Positions 56,149 through 64,000 of a stretch of 64,000 nucleotides of DNA are shown here, in pieces. Both the position numbers and the translations under genes were made by a program. Where the stretch lies: NCBI RefSeq assembly GCF_012396605.1, contig NZ_JAAXPW010000003.1:57849-121848 (forward strand). The letters run 5' to 3'. Numbering within the stretch: the first letter of the stretch is position 1; each line of letters begins with the position of its first letter. A model generated the notes under the pieces. That model made no database searches and was not told the origin of the DNA. It saw nothing but the letters and a program-made list of their open reading frames with translations. Source of the stretch: Ureibacillus thermosphaericus. Its GTDB lineage: Bacteria > Bacillota > Bacilli > Bacillales_A > Planococcaceae.

Positions 56149-57585
56149 TTAAGATAACAATTCTTTTAATTTTCGACGCAACAATTTATTGGAAGCATTT
56201 CTTGGTAATGCATCAACCACATAGACTTCTTTTGGTACTTTATACTTCGCTAAATGTTGTAAACAATATTCTTTAATTTCATCAGGTGAAACATCTTTTT
56301 TCAATACAATGAAAGCAACTGGAACTTGTCCCCATGTTGCATCCTCCACTCCACAAACACCCGCTTCTTTGATTGCAGGATGCCCCATTAACACGTTTTC
56401 CACTTCTGCTGGATAAATGTTCTCTCCACCGGAAATGATTAGGTCTGAACGGCGATCAACGACATATAAATATCCTTCGTTATCTACATAACCTATATCA
56501 CCAGTATGTAACCATCCGTCTTCCGTCGATGGTTTCACTTCGTAACGTCCAATATATCCTGGCGTCACATGTGGGCCGCGGATACAAATTTCCCCTTCTT
56601 GATAAGGACCGTCTGCTCCTAATATTTTAATCTGATTGAAAAATAATGGTTTACCAGCCGAACCGATTTTCCGCAAAGCATCTTCCGCAGGTAATGTCGC
56701 TGTTTGAGAGGAAGTTTCCGTCATCCCATAAGTTTGCAATACTTTCAATCCCCGCTGTTCTGCACGAATTAAATAATCTTTCGGAATAGGGCCACCTCCT
56801 GCCAATATCAACTTAAATGATGGAGATGCCTTCTGATTTCGTTCCTCAAGGATATGTAAAATTCGCTCAAGCATCACAGCTACCACTGAAACATTTGTCA
56901 CCCTACCGAAAACAATATCCTCTGCAATTTGTACATGATCAAATTTTCGATAGAGCTTTACTTCGTTGCCGTATAATAGAGAACGAACTAATATCGAAAA
57001 TCCACTAATATGAAAAAGAGGTACAGCACAAAGCCAAACATCTTTTTCGGATAAACCGATATTCAAAACTGAAGCAACGGCACTTGATTGATGGTTTTCT
57101 ACCGTTTGACGCACGCCTTTTGGAAAACCTGTCGTGCCGCTCGTATACATAATGGAAATCGTCTGTTGCAGCGGCCATTCACGGCTTATTTCAATTGGCT
57201 TACAATCGCTATTTTCGATTTCAGAGAATCGCAAGTAGTTCACATCTTCAGGCAGTAATGACAGATCATTGTCATTGACTAATACCATTGAGACTTGTGC
57301 ATCATTGATTTGATAAGCCAATTCATTAGTAGTTAGCTTACGGTTTAATAACACCATTTCACATTGTAAATGCATACATCCGTACATAATAAAAATCAAA
57401 CTTGAATCGTTTTCTCCAAGAACCGCAACACGGCTTCCCTTGTCTATGCCTAATGACTTTAATTGTTCCGCACGTTTTACAGAAATCTTTTTGATTTCTT
57501 CAAAAGTCCAGTGATTACCTTCAAAAGATAATCCAATTCGATTTGGAGTTAAATAGGCTCGCTGTAGAATCCAATTAGGGTACAT
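56149..57585 (-). CDS. menE: O-succinylbenzoate--CoA ligase MenE
   Basis: ANL-superfamily ligase, 478 residues, activating OSB for MenB. ATP loop SIMYTSGTTGFPKGV, the TYGMTETSSQ motif, TGDIGYVDNEGYLYVVDRRSD hinge and the catalytic Lys near the C-terminus (LPRNASNKLLRRKL). The frame opens at 57612, but MYPNWILQRAYL at 57585 behind GGGAGGAATTATA is the likely start. Separated from menB by a terminator, so it has or needs its own promoter or read-through. Confidence 0.93.
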   Translation of the reverse strand: MYPNWILQRAYLTPNRIGLSFEGNHWTFEEIKKISVKRAEQLKSLGIDKGSRVAVLGENDSSLIFIMYGCMHLQCEMVLLNRKLTTNELAYQINDAQVSMVLVNDNDLSLLPEDVNYLRFSEIENSDCKPIEISREWPLQQTISIMYTSGTTGFPKGVRQTVENHQSSAVASVLNIGLSEKDVWLCAVPLFHISGFSILVRSLLYGNEVKLYRKFDHVQIAEDIVFGRVTNVSVVAVMLERILHILEERNQKASPSFKLILAGGGPIPKDYLIRAEQRGLKVLQTYGMTETSSQTATLPAEDALRKIGSAGKPLFFNQIKILGADGPYQEGEICIRGPHVTPGYIGRYEVKPSTEDGWLHTGDIGYVDNEGYLYVVDRRSDLIISGGENIYPAEVENVLMGHPAIKEAGVCGVEDATWGQVPVAFIVLKKDVSPDEIKEYCLQHLAKYKVPKEVYVVDALPRNASNKLLRRKLKELLS

Positions 57586-57691
57586 TATAATTCCTCCCTT
57601 TCTCCCCTTCATTTTACTAAAAAAATATCATAAATAAAAATTAACAATCAGACTCATTAGTTATCATGATTTACAAAATCCATCCAAAATG

Positions 57692-57731
57692 AAAAAGGCT
57701 GTCTTGAAAGTAGAAACTTTCAAGACAGCCT
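57692..57731 (-). terminator. Terminator after menB
   Basis: AGGCTGTCTTGAAAGT and its complement form a perfect 16-bp stem with a four-base loop, T-rich on both strands. It lies between menB and menE. Confidence 0.92.
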
Positions 57732-57761
57732 ATTTTCAAAAACGAATTATCGATATCTAAA

Positions 57762-58580
57762 TCAAGGGAATCTTGGGAATTGACCAAAGTTTGGTTTACG
57801 TTTTTCTTTAAACGCATCTCGTCCTTCTTTTGCTTCATCCGTTGTATAGTAAAGAAGCGTCGCGTCTCCAGCGAATTGTTGAAGTCCTGCAAGTCCATCT
57901 GTATCTGCATTCATTGCAGCTTTTAAGAAACGAATGGCAGTTGGTGATTTTTCAAGGATTTCTTCACACCATTTTACCGTTTCATCTTCCAATTGTTCTA
58001 AAGGTACAACCGTGTTTACTAATCCCATTTCTAACGCTTCTTGTGCATTATACTGACGGCATAAGTACCAGATTTCACGAGCTTTTTTATGTCCAACGAT
58101 GCGTGCTAAATAGCCAGAACCGTATCCAGCGTCAAAGGAACCAACTTTCGGACCAGTTTGTCCAAATATAGCGTTGTCTGCAGCAATCGTTAAGTCACAC
58201 ACTACGTGTAATACGTGTCCGCCACCGATAGCATATCCAGCAACCATCGCAATAACTGGTTTTGGAATTACGCGAATTAGTCGTTGTAAATCTAGTACGT
58301 TTAATCGTGGGATATTGTCATCGCCTACATACCCACCATGACCGCGCACCTTTTGGTCACCACCAGAACAGAATGCTTTATCACCTTCACCTGTTAAAAT
58401 GATAACACCGATATTTGCATCATCACGAGCACGTGAGAAAGCATCAATTAATTCTTCAACCGTTTTTGGTCGAAATGCGTTGCGTACTTCCGGACGATTA
58501 ATTGTAATTTTTGCAATCCCATTATAAAATTCATACTTTATATCTTCATAAGTATGTAAAGTTTTCCACTCACGAGTCAT
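57762..58580 (-). CDS. menB: 1,4-dihydroxy-2-naphthoyl-CoA synthase MenB
   Basis: Crotonase-fold enzyme, 272 residues, cyclising OSB-CoA. Key stretches: [61 protein letters not shown] (oxyanion hole) and [21 protein letters not shown] (Asp). Start ATG after GGGGAGGTTACTCAT. 20 bases after menH, last gene of the menF-D-H-B block. Confidence 0.97.
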   Translation of the reverse strand: MTREWKTLHTYEDIKYEFYNGIAKITINRPEVRNAFRPKTVEELIDAFSRARDDANIGVIILTGEGDKAFCSGGDQKVRGHGGYVGDDNIPRLNVLDLQRLIRVIPKPVIAMVAGYAIGGGHVLHVVCDLTIAADNAIFGQTGPKVGSFDAGYGSGYLARIVGHKKAREIWYLCRQYNAQEALEMGLVNTVVPLEQLEDETVKWCEEILEKSPTAIRFLKAAMNADTDGLAGLQQFAGDATLLYYTTDEAKEGRDAFKEKRKPNFGQFPRFP

Positions 58581-58600
58581 ATGAGTAACCTCCCCGAATT

Positions 58601-59410
58601 TTATAAGACTTCCTTAATTATTGTAGCAAATTGTTCCGGATTTTCCACGTGAATTGAATGGCCTACATTAGGAACGTTAATATGTTTCGCATTTTGTAGC
58701 TGTTCAAGCATTTGTTCAGCAATTTGGACGAATTTTTGATCTAATTCTCCAGTTATGAGTATAACGGGAAAGGAGAGACGAATTAATTTTCGCCATAATG
58801 AAGGTTGGGCACCTGTCCCCATTCCACGCAAACTATTAGCAAGCCCCGTTTCTGATTGGCTTAACCGTTCTTCTCGAATCGCTTGTTGTATTTGTTCAGG
58901 TAATGTCTTTTGGGATGCAAAAAGGGGGATGTTTTCCCACTTATCTACAAACCATTGAATTCCCTTCTCTTCAATTTCATCAGCCAATAATTCATCCGCC
59001 TGTCTTCTAGCCAGTTGTTCTTCTTCGGTATGTAAACCTGGCGATGAACTTTCTAATATTAATTGTTTAATCCGCTTAGGAAAGCGAACTGCGTATGATA
59101 ATGCTACTCGCCCTCCCATTGAATAACCTAATAAGTTAAAATAATGTAATCCCAATTGATTAAATATTTCTTCCAAGTCCTTCACTTGTTCAATCATAGA
59201 ATATCGTGAAGAATCTTTTGGCGCTTCTGTTTTACCATGTCCAATTAAATCAATTGCGACAATTTTTATTGTATTTGGCAAGTATTCAATTACTTTATTC
59301 CAGGTGTTAGTTGTTCCAGTAAAACCGTGTAACAAAACAAGAACTTCTTCTGCACCCTCATTCCATATTTCCACATTGACCTGTATTCCACGAATATTTA
59401 AAGTAGCCAT
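58601..59410 (-). CDS. menH: 2-succinyl-6-hydroxy-2,4-cyclohexadiene-1-carboxylate synthase MenH
   Basis: Alpha/beta hydrolase-fold lyase of 269 residues. Ser nucleophile in [15 protein letters not shown] (about residue 90), [10 protein letters not shown] oxyanion region, acid in [14 protein letters not shown], His in [13 protein letters not shown]. Removes pyruvate from SEPHCHC. The frame extends to 59440, but the ATG at 59410 after GGAGTTGAAAGA overlaps the menD end by 13 bases, so it is coupled. Confidence 0.92.
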   Translation of the reverse strand: MATLNIRGIQVNVEIWNEGAEEVLVLLHGFTGTTNTWNKVIEYLPNTIKIVAIDLIGHGKTEAPKDSSRYSMIEQVKDLEEIFNQLGLHYFNLLGYSMGGRVALSYAVRFPKRIKQLILESSSPGLHTEEEQLARRQADELLADEIEEKGIQWFVDKWENIPLFASQKTLPEQIQQAIREERLSQSETGLANSLRGMGTGAQPSLWRKLIRLSFPVILITGELDQKFVQIAEQMLEQLQNAKHINVPNVGHSIHVENPEQFATIIKEVL

Positions 59411-61119
59411 TCTTTCAACTCCGAATTTATATGTTGCCATAACTTTCGATGTGCCTGAACATTTTCATTTCGGTTTGTTCGAATTTCTATTAATCTTAAT
59501 GGTTTGTCCCCTTTTTCAAAAATCTTTTCTTTTTCATCAAAATGGTTGATTAGCAAATAGTCCATTCCATACATGTTTGCTACATCTTGAAATTTTAGTG
59601 CAGTCGGAGTTCCAAATAAGTCCTCATAGTATTCTTTTACGGTTGCTTGAGACAAGTAGGAAAAAATCCCCCCACCATCATTATTTAATACAAAAATAGT
59701 CATATTACACGGTTGATAGCGGGTTAATAGAAACGCGTTAATATCATGTAAGGCTGCCAAATCTCCAATCAATAAATACGTTTTTCGATTTTCTCTCCCT
59801 TTCGAAAATCCAAAAGCCGTTGAAATGACTCCATCAATACCGTTTGCCCCTCGATTAGCAAAGATTTGAATATCCTTTGAAGTAGGCAACAAAAAAGTAT
59901 CAATATCTCGTATTGGCATGCTACTGCTCACAAATAAATCACTTTTTTCTGGCAATTGTTCTAACAAATAGCGAACGAATGCCCCTTCATCTTTTTCATG
60001 TTGAGTATATGCAAGTATATGTTTTTTAGCTATATCATCAGCTGTTTTCCAAAGAGTAAAATATGATTCATTAATCGTTGACTGGATAATCATTTCCTCT
60101 AACCATGATTCGATGGTTGCATGGATAAAATGTGTTGAAACGGAAGTTGAATCTCGAAACATCGGATCCTCATCGATTACTATATAGTTTTTTGGCTTTG
60201 ATTCCATTAAAAAAATCGTTAAAAATTTTGAAACTGGTTGTGCACCAAAACGGATGACTGTATCGCAAACTGCCAATTTTTTAAACTCATCGCTTTTTAA
60301 GAGCGCATCATATGTAGCAATGACATACTGTTTACAATCTTCTGGGATATTCGCTCTCATATTTGATAAACTTTCAACTAAAACAGGCCATTGTACTTTT
60401 CGAATAAATGACCATAAATATTCTAACTTTGTACCAAGTGCAAGTTCACCGATTACGATTATTCCTCTTCGTGTTTCTTTGATAATCGATGATAGCGCCT
60501 TCATCGCTTCATAGTGTGGGGTAATCGTGCCATTGAAACTTGCCAAAAATGATCTTTTTGGTAATTCATTTTGAAAATCAATCAACAATGGCTCACGAAA
60601 CGGAATATTAATATGTACCGGACCTAATGGATGAGTCTTAGCAATATTGACAACTCGTACAATATGACGTTCAACAAATGGCAGAGTTACACTGTTATCA
60701 TCAGGTATTGGAAATTCAGCAAACCATTTGACATGATTTCCATATAAATCAATTTGATTGATTGCTTGTGGAGCCCCTACTTCACGCAATTCATGGGGAC
60801 GATCAGCTGTAATGACAACGAGCGGAACTCGTGCATATTTTGCTTCCACTATAGCAGGATAGTAGTTTGCAGCTGCAGTACCTGATGTACACAGTAATAC
60901 TACTGGTTTCCCTTTTGACTTTGCCAATCCTAACGCAAAAAACGCCGCAGATCGTTCATCCACTTGTCGATACAGATTCAATTCTTTTGTTGATGCAAAT
61001 GCATAGGCTAACGGAGTTGACCGTGATCCAGGGCTAATGACTACATCTTCCACACCATTTTGGACAAGAGACGCTACAATTTGATACACATAATCCGTCA
61101 AAATTTTACGTTCACTCAT
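59398..61119 (-). CDS. menD: SEPHCHC synthase MenD (thiamin-diphosphate enzyme)
   Basis: 573 residues. Pyrimidine-binding domain at the N-terminus (VISPGSRSTPLAYAF, VDERSAAFFALGLAK, CTSGTAAANYYPA, TADRPHELREVGAPQAINQ) and PP-binding domain at the C-terminus with the GDxx-(N)-motif (LLIGDLAALHDINAF to FVLNNDGGGIFSYL). Joins 2-oxoglutarate and isochorismate. Start ATG overlaps the menF end by 8 bases. Confidence 0.96.
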   Translation of the reverse strand: MSERKILTDYVYQIVASLVQNGVEDVVISPGSRSTPLAYAFASTKELNLYRQVDERSAAFFALGLAKSKGKPVVLLCTSGTAAANYYPAIVEAKYARVPLVVITADRPHELREVGAPQAINQIDLYGNHVKWFAEFPIPDDNSVTLPFVERHIVRVVNIAKTHPLGPVHINIPFREPLLIDFQNELPKRSFLASFNGTITPHYEAMKALSSIIKETRRGIIVIGELALGTKLEYLWSFIRKVQWPVLVESLSNMRANIPEDCKQYVIATYDALLKSDEFKKLAVCDTVIRFGAQPVSKFLTIFLMESKPKNYIVIDEDPMFRDSTSVSTHFIHATIESWLEEMIIQSTINESYFTLWKTADDIAKKHILAYTQHEKDEGAFVRYLLEQLPEKSDLFVSSSMPIRDIDTFLLPTSKDIQIFANRGANGIDGVISTAFGFSKGRENRKTYLLIGDLAALHDINAFLLTRYQPCNMTIFVLNNDGGGIFSYLSQATVKEYYEDLFGTPTALKFQDVANMYGMDYLLINHFDEKEKIFEKGDKPLRLIEIRTNRNENVQAHRKLWQHINSELKEWLL

Positions 61120-62491
61120 TAAATTGTCCTCCTAGAGCCCGCAACATCGGACGAAACTTTACTAACGTTTCTTCATATTCCGTCATTGGATTTGAATCTG
61201 CGACAATTCCACCGCCAGCATATAAGTATGCTTTCTTATCAATTAATGCTGCAGATCGTATAGCAACGGCAAATTCTCCATTTCCATCAGCATCAATCCA
61301 ACCGATTGGTCCTGCATATAATCCCCTGTTCATTTTTTCGAACTCACGAATAATCTCCATCGCTTTATTTCTAGGAACTCCACCTAACGCGGGAGTAGGA
61401 TGCAAATGTTCTACTAATTGCAATATTGTTGCATGATTGAATAATTTTCCTTCAACAGGCGTATATAAATGTTGTATATCACGAATTTTTAATAATTTAG
61501 GACGCTTTGGCACTTTATACTCTTCACAATGTTTGCTAAAAATATTTTCAATCATATCGACAACATATTGATGTTCTTTTAAGTTTTTGGAATCACTTAA
61601 TAGTTGTTCCCCTAGCAATTTATCTTCTTCTGCTGTTTTTCCCCGTTTGATAGAACCAGCAACACAAGCAGAATAAGCATACTGATTTTTCACCTTTACT
61701 AAACGCTCAGGGGTAGCACCAAAAAATAGTAAGTTTTTCCGCTCAAGACCAAATAAATAACTTTCCGGCTGTTCATTCATTATTTGATAAATGATTTGAG
61801 GCGAAGATAACGCATCTTTAAAATCCAATTCTAAAGAACGGGCGATTACTACTTTATCTGCTTCGTTTTTTTGAATTAAATGGGTAACATTTTCAACTGC
61901 ATGGAAATAGTAATCTTTATTTCGCTCATGAATCGAGTGAATTTTCGGCTTTTCATATGTTTTCAATTCTTTCACTTGAGCTGCATGAATTAATCGGTCC
62001 CGTTCTTCCCTTAATTTTTCAAAATGTATCGAAGAATCTTGTTGTTCTGTAATCAAATGAATGCTGACATAAGTTTTCTCATGTTGTTTTATTAATTGAA
62101 AAGTAGCTACAGTAAAATAACTTTGAGGAAAATCATTCCACTCACCATTTTCTTTATTTTCCGGATCAAAGGTAAAACCTCCGAATAAAATAGGTTGAGG
62201 TTCCTGCTCTTCCATTACAATATTTTTCGTTAATTCTTTCCATTGATGCTCAATATCATAAAAACGTTGACCATTTTTATTATTTTCCAATACGATTGCT
62301 TGTCCAAGTCCAACAATCGTTAATGTTTTTTCACGATTTTGCCAAAAAAACCTTTCCCCTCTATATTGCTGTTCTCCTGCTGCATAAAAAGCTAAAGGGG
62401 ACAATTGATTCACTTCAATCGTTTCAATATAAAAGGACAATTTATTTGATGCCACTTCAACTTCAGTGGTTTTAGACCACTTTTGATGCAT
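61112..62491 (-). CDS. menF: Isochorismate synthase MenF
   Basis: 459 residues. Chorismate-binding domain at the C-terminal half: KVVIARSLELDF, PERLVKVKNQYAYSACVAGSIKRG, HEYVVDMIE-like segment, TPVEGKL, HPTPALGGVPRNKAM and YAGPIGWIDADGNGEFAVAIRSA with the catalytic Lys/Glu context. First gene of menF-D-H-B. Start ATG behind ACGGAGG. Confidence 0.96.
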   Translation of the reverse strand: MHQKWSKTTEVEVASNKLSFYIETIEVNQLSPLAFYAAGEQQYRGERFFWQNREKTLTIVGLGQAIVLENNKNGQRFYDIEHQWKELTKNIVMEEQEPQPILFGGFTFDPENKENGEWNDFPQSYFTVATFQLIKQHEKTYVSIHLITEQQDSSIHFEKLREERDRLIHAAQVKELKTYEKPKIHSIHERNKDYYFHAVENVTHLIQKNEADKVVIARSLELDFKDALSSPQIIYQIMNEQPESYLFGLERKNLLFFGATPERLVKVKNQYAYSACVAGSIKRGKTAEEDKLLGEQLLSDSKNLKEHQYVVDMIENIFSKHCEEYKVPKRPKLLKIRDIQHLYTPVEGKLFNHATILQLVEHLHPTPALGGVPRNKAMEIIREFEKMNRGLYAGPIGWIDADGNGEFAVAIRSAALIDKKAYLYAGGGIVADSNPMTEYEETLVKFRPMLRALGGQFNE

Positions 62492-62525
62492 GAAAAAAAC
62501 CTCCGTAAAAAAGCAATGTAATTTG

Positions 62526-62555
62526 CCATAAAAATAGCAGAATCTTATTTCTGCT
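62526..62555 (-). promoter_or_regulatory. Terminator-like hairpin in the menF leader
   Basis: Minus strand AGCAGAA, short loop, TTCTGCT, then ATTTTTAT, 35 bases before the menF ATG. It lies between the dipeptidase gene and menF: either a second terminator of the former or an attenuator of menF. Confidence 0.5.
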
Positions 62556-62681
62556 TTCCTAAAATAATTATTCTGATTGCCTTTCCGAACAATGCAATAT
62601 CTATTTTATCATATCATTTTTTTAGGTTTAATAATAATACTTTCAACTATTCTTTCTGTGAAATTATTTATAAAGTTTTTA

Positions 62682-62704
62682 TCCTAAAATCTCCAATTTT
62701 AGGA
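62682..62704 (-). terminator. Probable terminator of the dipeptidase gene
   Basis: TCCTAAAAT and ATTTTAGGA arms with a 5-base loop, followed by TAAAAAC on the minus strand. It lies 31 bases after the stop. Weak U-tract. Confidence 0.5.
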
Positions 62705-62734
62705 GTATATAGTTTTTATTTCCCTATCTCTATA

Positions 62735-63676
62735 TTAAGTCGTTGCATTTAATTTTCTTATATAATTCATAAATCCCTCTTCTGAAAATAATTTCACCTC
62801 ATCATCTGTAAACTCTTGACGCAACCTTTCAATGATATTTGGAAATTCAGAAGCATTTGATAAATTGCTTACTGACAATGGGTCCATCCCATCAAAATCA
62901 GAACCAAAACCGATATGTTCCACTCCTACTAAATTAGCTAAATATTTTATGTGCTCAACCAATTTTTCGATTGTCGTCGTTTTCTTCTCCTTTTCTATAA
63001 ATGGGGGATAAAAAACAACATGGATACGTCCACCTTTTTCTACAAGCATTTTCACTTGTTCATCCGTTAAATTTCTTGGATGATCACAGAGAGTGCGTGA
63101 ATTACAATGGCTAGCAATCACTTTTTTTGCAAGCGGTAATAATTCATAAAATCCTCTTTCATTTAAATGCGCAACATCTATGATAATATCTCGTTCATTT
63201 AACAATTCAATTACCTTTTTTCCAAAAGGTTTTATACCCTTTGTAGAATCTTCTGACGTGCCATAGCCAACTTTATTTTCATAATTCCAAGTTAATCCGA
63301 CTATCTTAACGCCTGCATCCAAAATGATCTTTAATTTTTCAAGATCATCATCTATGGCATCACAGCCTTCCAAACTTAATACGGCTCCTATTTGCCCTTC
63401 TTCGAGCTCATCAATTTGCTTCCAATCTTTAATATGAACCATTTCCGGCTCTTTCAATACATATTTATGGAAGGCTTCAATCTGACGTAATGCTTCTTGA
63501 AATTTCTGCTCTTTAGGAATATCTGGATGGATAAATATTGCAAATACTTGAATTTTTACATTCCCTGCCTTTAATCTTTCAAAGTTAGAATATATTCTAG
63601 AATCATTGCGAAAATTGGCATCTTCAAATCGTGCTAATTTTTCTAATACATCGCAATGTAGGTCCACTACTTTCAT
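62735..63676 (-). CDS. Membrane dipeptidase (M19 / renal-dipeptidase family)
   Basis: 313 residues, amidohydrolase-fold metallopeptidase. Zinc ligands: DLHCDVL (HxD, residues 5-10), Glu in VLSLEGCDAI (about residue 105), His in VIASHCNSR, and GFGSDFDGM near the C-terminus. No signal peptide or transmembrane helix visible, so it is cytosolic despite the family name. Cleaves dipeptides, including D-amino-acid ones in some members. Start ATG after GGGGAGTGGAGAATAG. Confidence 0.93.
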   Translation of the reverse strand: MKVVDLHCDVLEKLARFEDANFRNDSRIYSNFERLKAGNVKIQVFAIFIHPDIPKEQKFQEALRQIEAFHKYVLKEPEMVHIKDWKQIDELEEGQIGAVLSLEGCDAIDDDLEKLKIILDAGVKIVGLTWNYENKVGYGTSEDSTKGIKPFGKKVIELLNERDIIIDVAHLNERGFYELLPLAKKVIASHCNSRTLCDHPRNLTDEQVKMLVEKGGRIHVVFYPPFIEKEKKTTTIEKLVEHIKYLANLVGVEHIGFGSDFDGMDPLSVSNLSNASEFPNIIERLRQEFTDDEVKLFSEEGFMNYIRKLNATT

Positions 63677-63754
63677 CTATTCTCCACTCCCCATACTCTT
63701 TTGTTTTTATAGTATTTATTAATGAATAAAGATGTTCCATGCGATAATTTGTAA

Positions 63755-63797
63755 TAAAAAAACCTCGAGACAATCATAAATTGTCTCGAGGTTTTTT
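63755..63797 (-). terminator. Terminator of the tRNA operon
   Basis: Perfect 12-bp stem CCTCGAGACAAT / ATTGTCTCGAGG flanked by A6 and T6, immediately after tRNA-Glu on the minus strand. The sequence is also U-rich on the plus strand. Confidence 0.93.
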
Positions 63798-63798
63798 A

Positions 63799-63870
63799 TG
63801 ACCCCTACGGGATTCGAACCCGTGTTACCGCCGTGAAAGGGCGGTGTCTTAACCACTTGACCAAGGGGCC
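63799..63870 (-). tRNA. tRNA-Glu (anticodon TTC)
   Basis: 72 bases, cloverleaf complete: acceptor GGCCCCT/AGGGGTC, D-loop GGTCAAGTGGTTAAGAC, anticodon loop CTTTCAC in CCGCC/GGCGG stem, T-arm with GGTTCGAATCC. The 3' CCA is not encoded (ends TCA then AT-rich). Last of at least three tRNAs. Confidence 0.97.
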
Positions 63871-63881
63871 ACAGCTATGTA

Positions 63882-63974
63882 TGGCGGAGAAGGAGGGATT
63901 TGAACCCTCGCGCCGGGTTACCCCGACCTACACCCTTAGCAGGGGCGCCTCTTCAGCCTCTTGAGTACTTCTCC
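63882..63974 (-). tRNA. tRNA-Ser (anticodon GCT)
   Basis: 93 bases including encoded CCA, with the long class II variable arm. Acceptor GGAGAAG/CTTCTCC, anticodon loop CTGCTAA in a CCC/GGG stem, T-arm GGTTCAAATCC. 11 bases before tRNA-Glu. Confidence 0.97.
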
Positions 63975-63977
63975 TTA

Positions 63978-64000
63978 TGGCTCCGAAGGTAGGATTCGAA
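63978..64000 (-). tRNA. tRNA 3' end, cut by window edge (probably tRNA-Asn)
   Basis: The visible 23 bases read TTCGAATCC...CTTCGGAG-CCA, i.e. T-loop, 3' acceptor strand and encoded CCA. The anticodon lies outside. An Asn-Ser-Glu order is common in Bacillales tRNA clusters and the acceptor end fits, but identity is inferred. Confidence 0.75.

Noticed and set aside
1..64000. CRISPR arrays, insertion sequences, prophage or toxin-antitoxin operons
   Set aside because: No regularly spaced direct repeats, transposase or integrase motifs, or phage structural genes were seen. The 26-residue peptide at 40195-40275 only resembles toxins in composition.

Overview
The window is chromosomal core sequence from a low-GC Gram-positive bacterium of the order Bacillales. 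Gene content and order follow the Bacillus subtilis ytk-ytx-ytp-ytm-men neighbourhood: acsA/acuABC/ccpA/aroA, ytxGH, murC, sftA-ytpR-ytpQ, ytoP, ytnP, trmB, pepV, ytqAB, metK/pckA and menFDHB/E. AT-rich spacers, strong AGGAGG-type ribosome sites, frequent TTG/GTG starts, a Leu T-box, a SAM-I riboswitch and a tRNA-Asn-Ser-Glu type cluster all fit. The FtsA-like protein, the NERD-type protein and the rearranged cys cluster suggest a Planococcaceae/Caryophanaceae relative (Lysinibacillus/Ureibacillus type) rather than Bacillus proper; this is inference. I see no prophage, insertion sequence, CRISPR array or rRNA operon.

Layout. 1-3.3 kb: arginine genes argC-J-B-(D), minus strand. 3.4-7.8 kb: acetyl-CoA synthetase acsA, with the divergent acuABC operon that acetylates and deacetylates it. 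7.8-10.1 kb: ccpA and the bifunctional aroA. 10.3-12.4 kb: an FtsA-like ATPase with a repeat tail. 12.5-28.1 kb: mainly minus-strand cell-wall, DNA-segregation, RNA-modification and peptidase genes (ytxH, ytxG, murC, sftA, ytpR, ytpQ, a lipoprotein, a DUF84 phosphatase, ytoP, ytnP, trmB, a NERD-type protein, dat, pepV). 28.4-34.7 kb: a DeoR-type HTH, a pseudouridine synthase, MurJ, asparagine synthetase and the flavoprotein YtfP. 34.8-40.3 kb: sulfite reductase cysJI with siroheme genes sumT and sirB, a YezD-type small protein, and upstream an unrecognised 26-residue hydrophobic peptide. 40.5-43.3 kb: leuS with its T-box. 43.4-48.4 kb: the ytqAB pair, an AGCS amino-acid/Na+ symporter, a YtpA-like protein lacking its catalytic serine, and a gamma-carbonic-anhydrase-like protein. 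48.5-51.9 kb: metK with a SAM riboswitch, divergent from pckA, whose promoter carries a perfect CcpN-type box. 52.2-56 kb: ytmA, ytkD, dps, yidD, two small genes and a zinc-binding lipoprotein behind a Zur-like box. 56.1-62.5 kb: the menaquinone genes menF-D-H-B and menE. 62.7-64 kb: a dipeptidase and tRNA genes.

How the parts connect. Several genes deal with the acetate/gluconeogenesis/carbon-catabolite balance (acsA, acuABC, ccpA, pckA). The sumT-sirB-yezD-cysJ-cysI unit makes sulfite reductase plus most of its siroheme, but the precorrin-2 dehydrogenase is absent. The men cluster lacks menC and menA. Start codons were chosen from Shine-Dalgarno spacing and family N-termini, so several starts lie inside the longest open frame. 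No database search was possible: product names rest on remembered family motifs and synteny.
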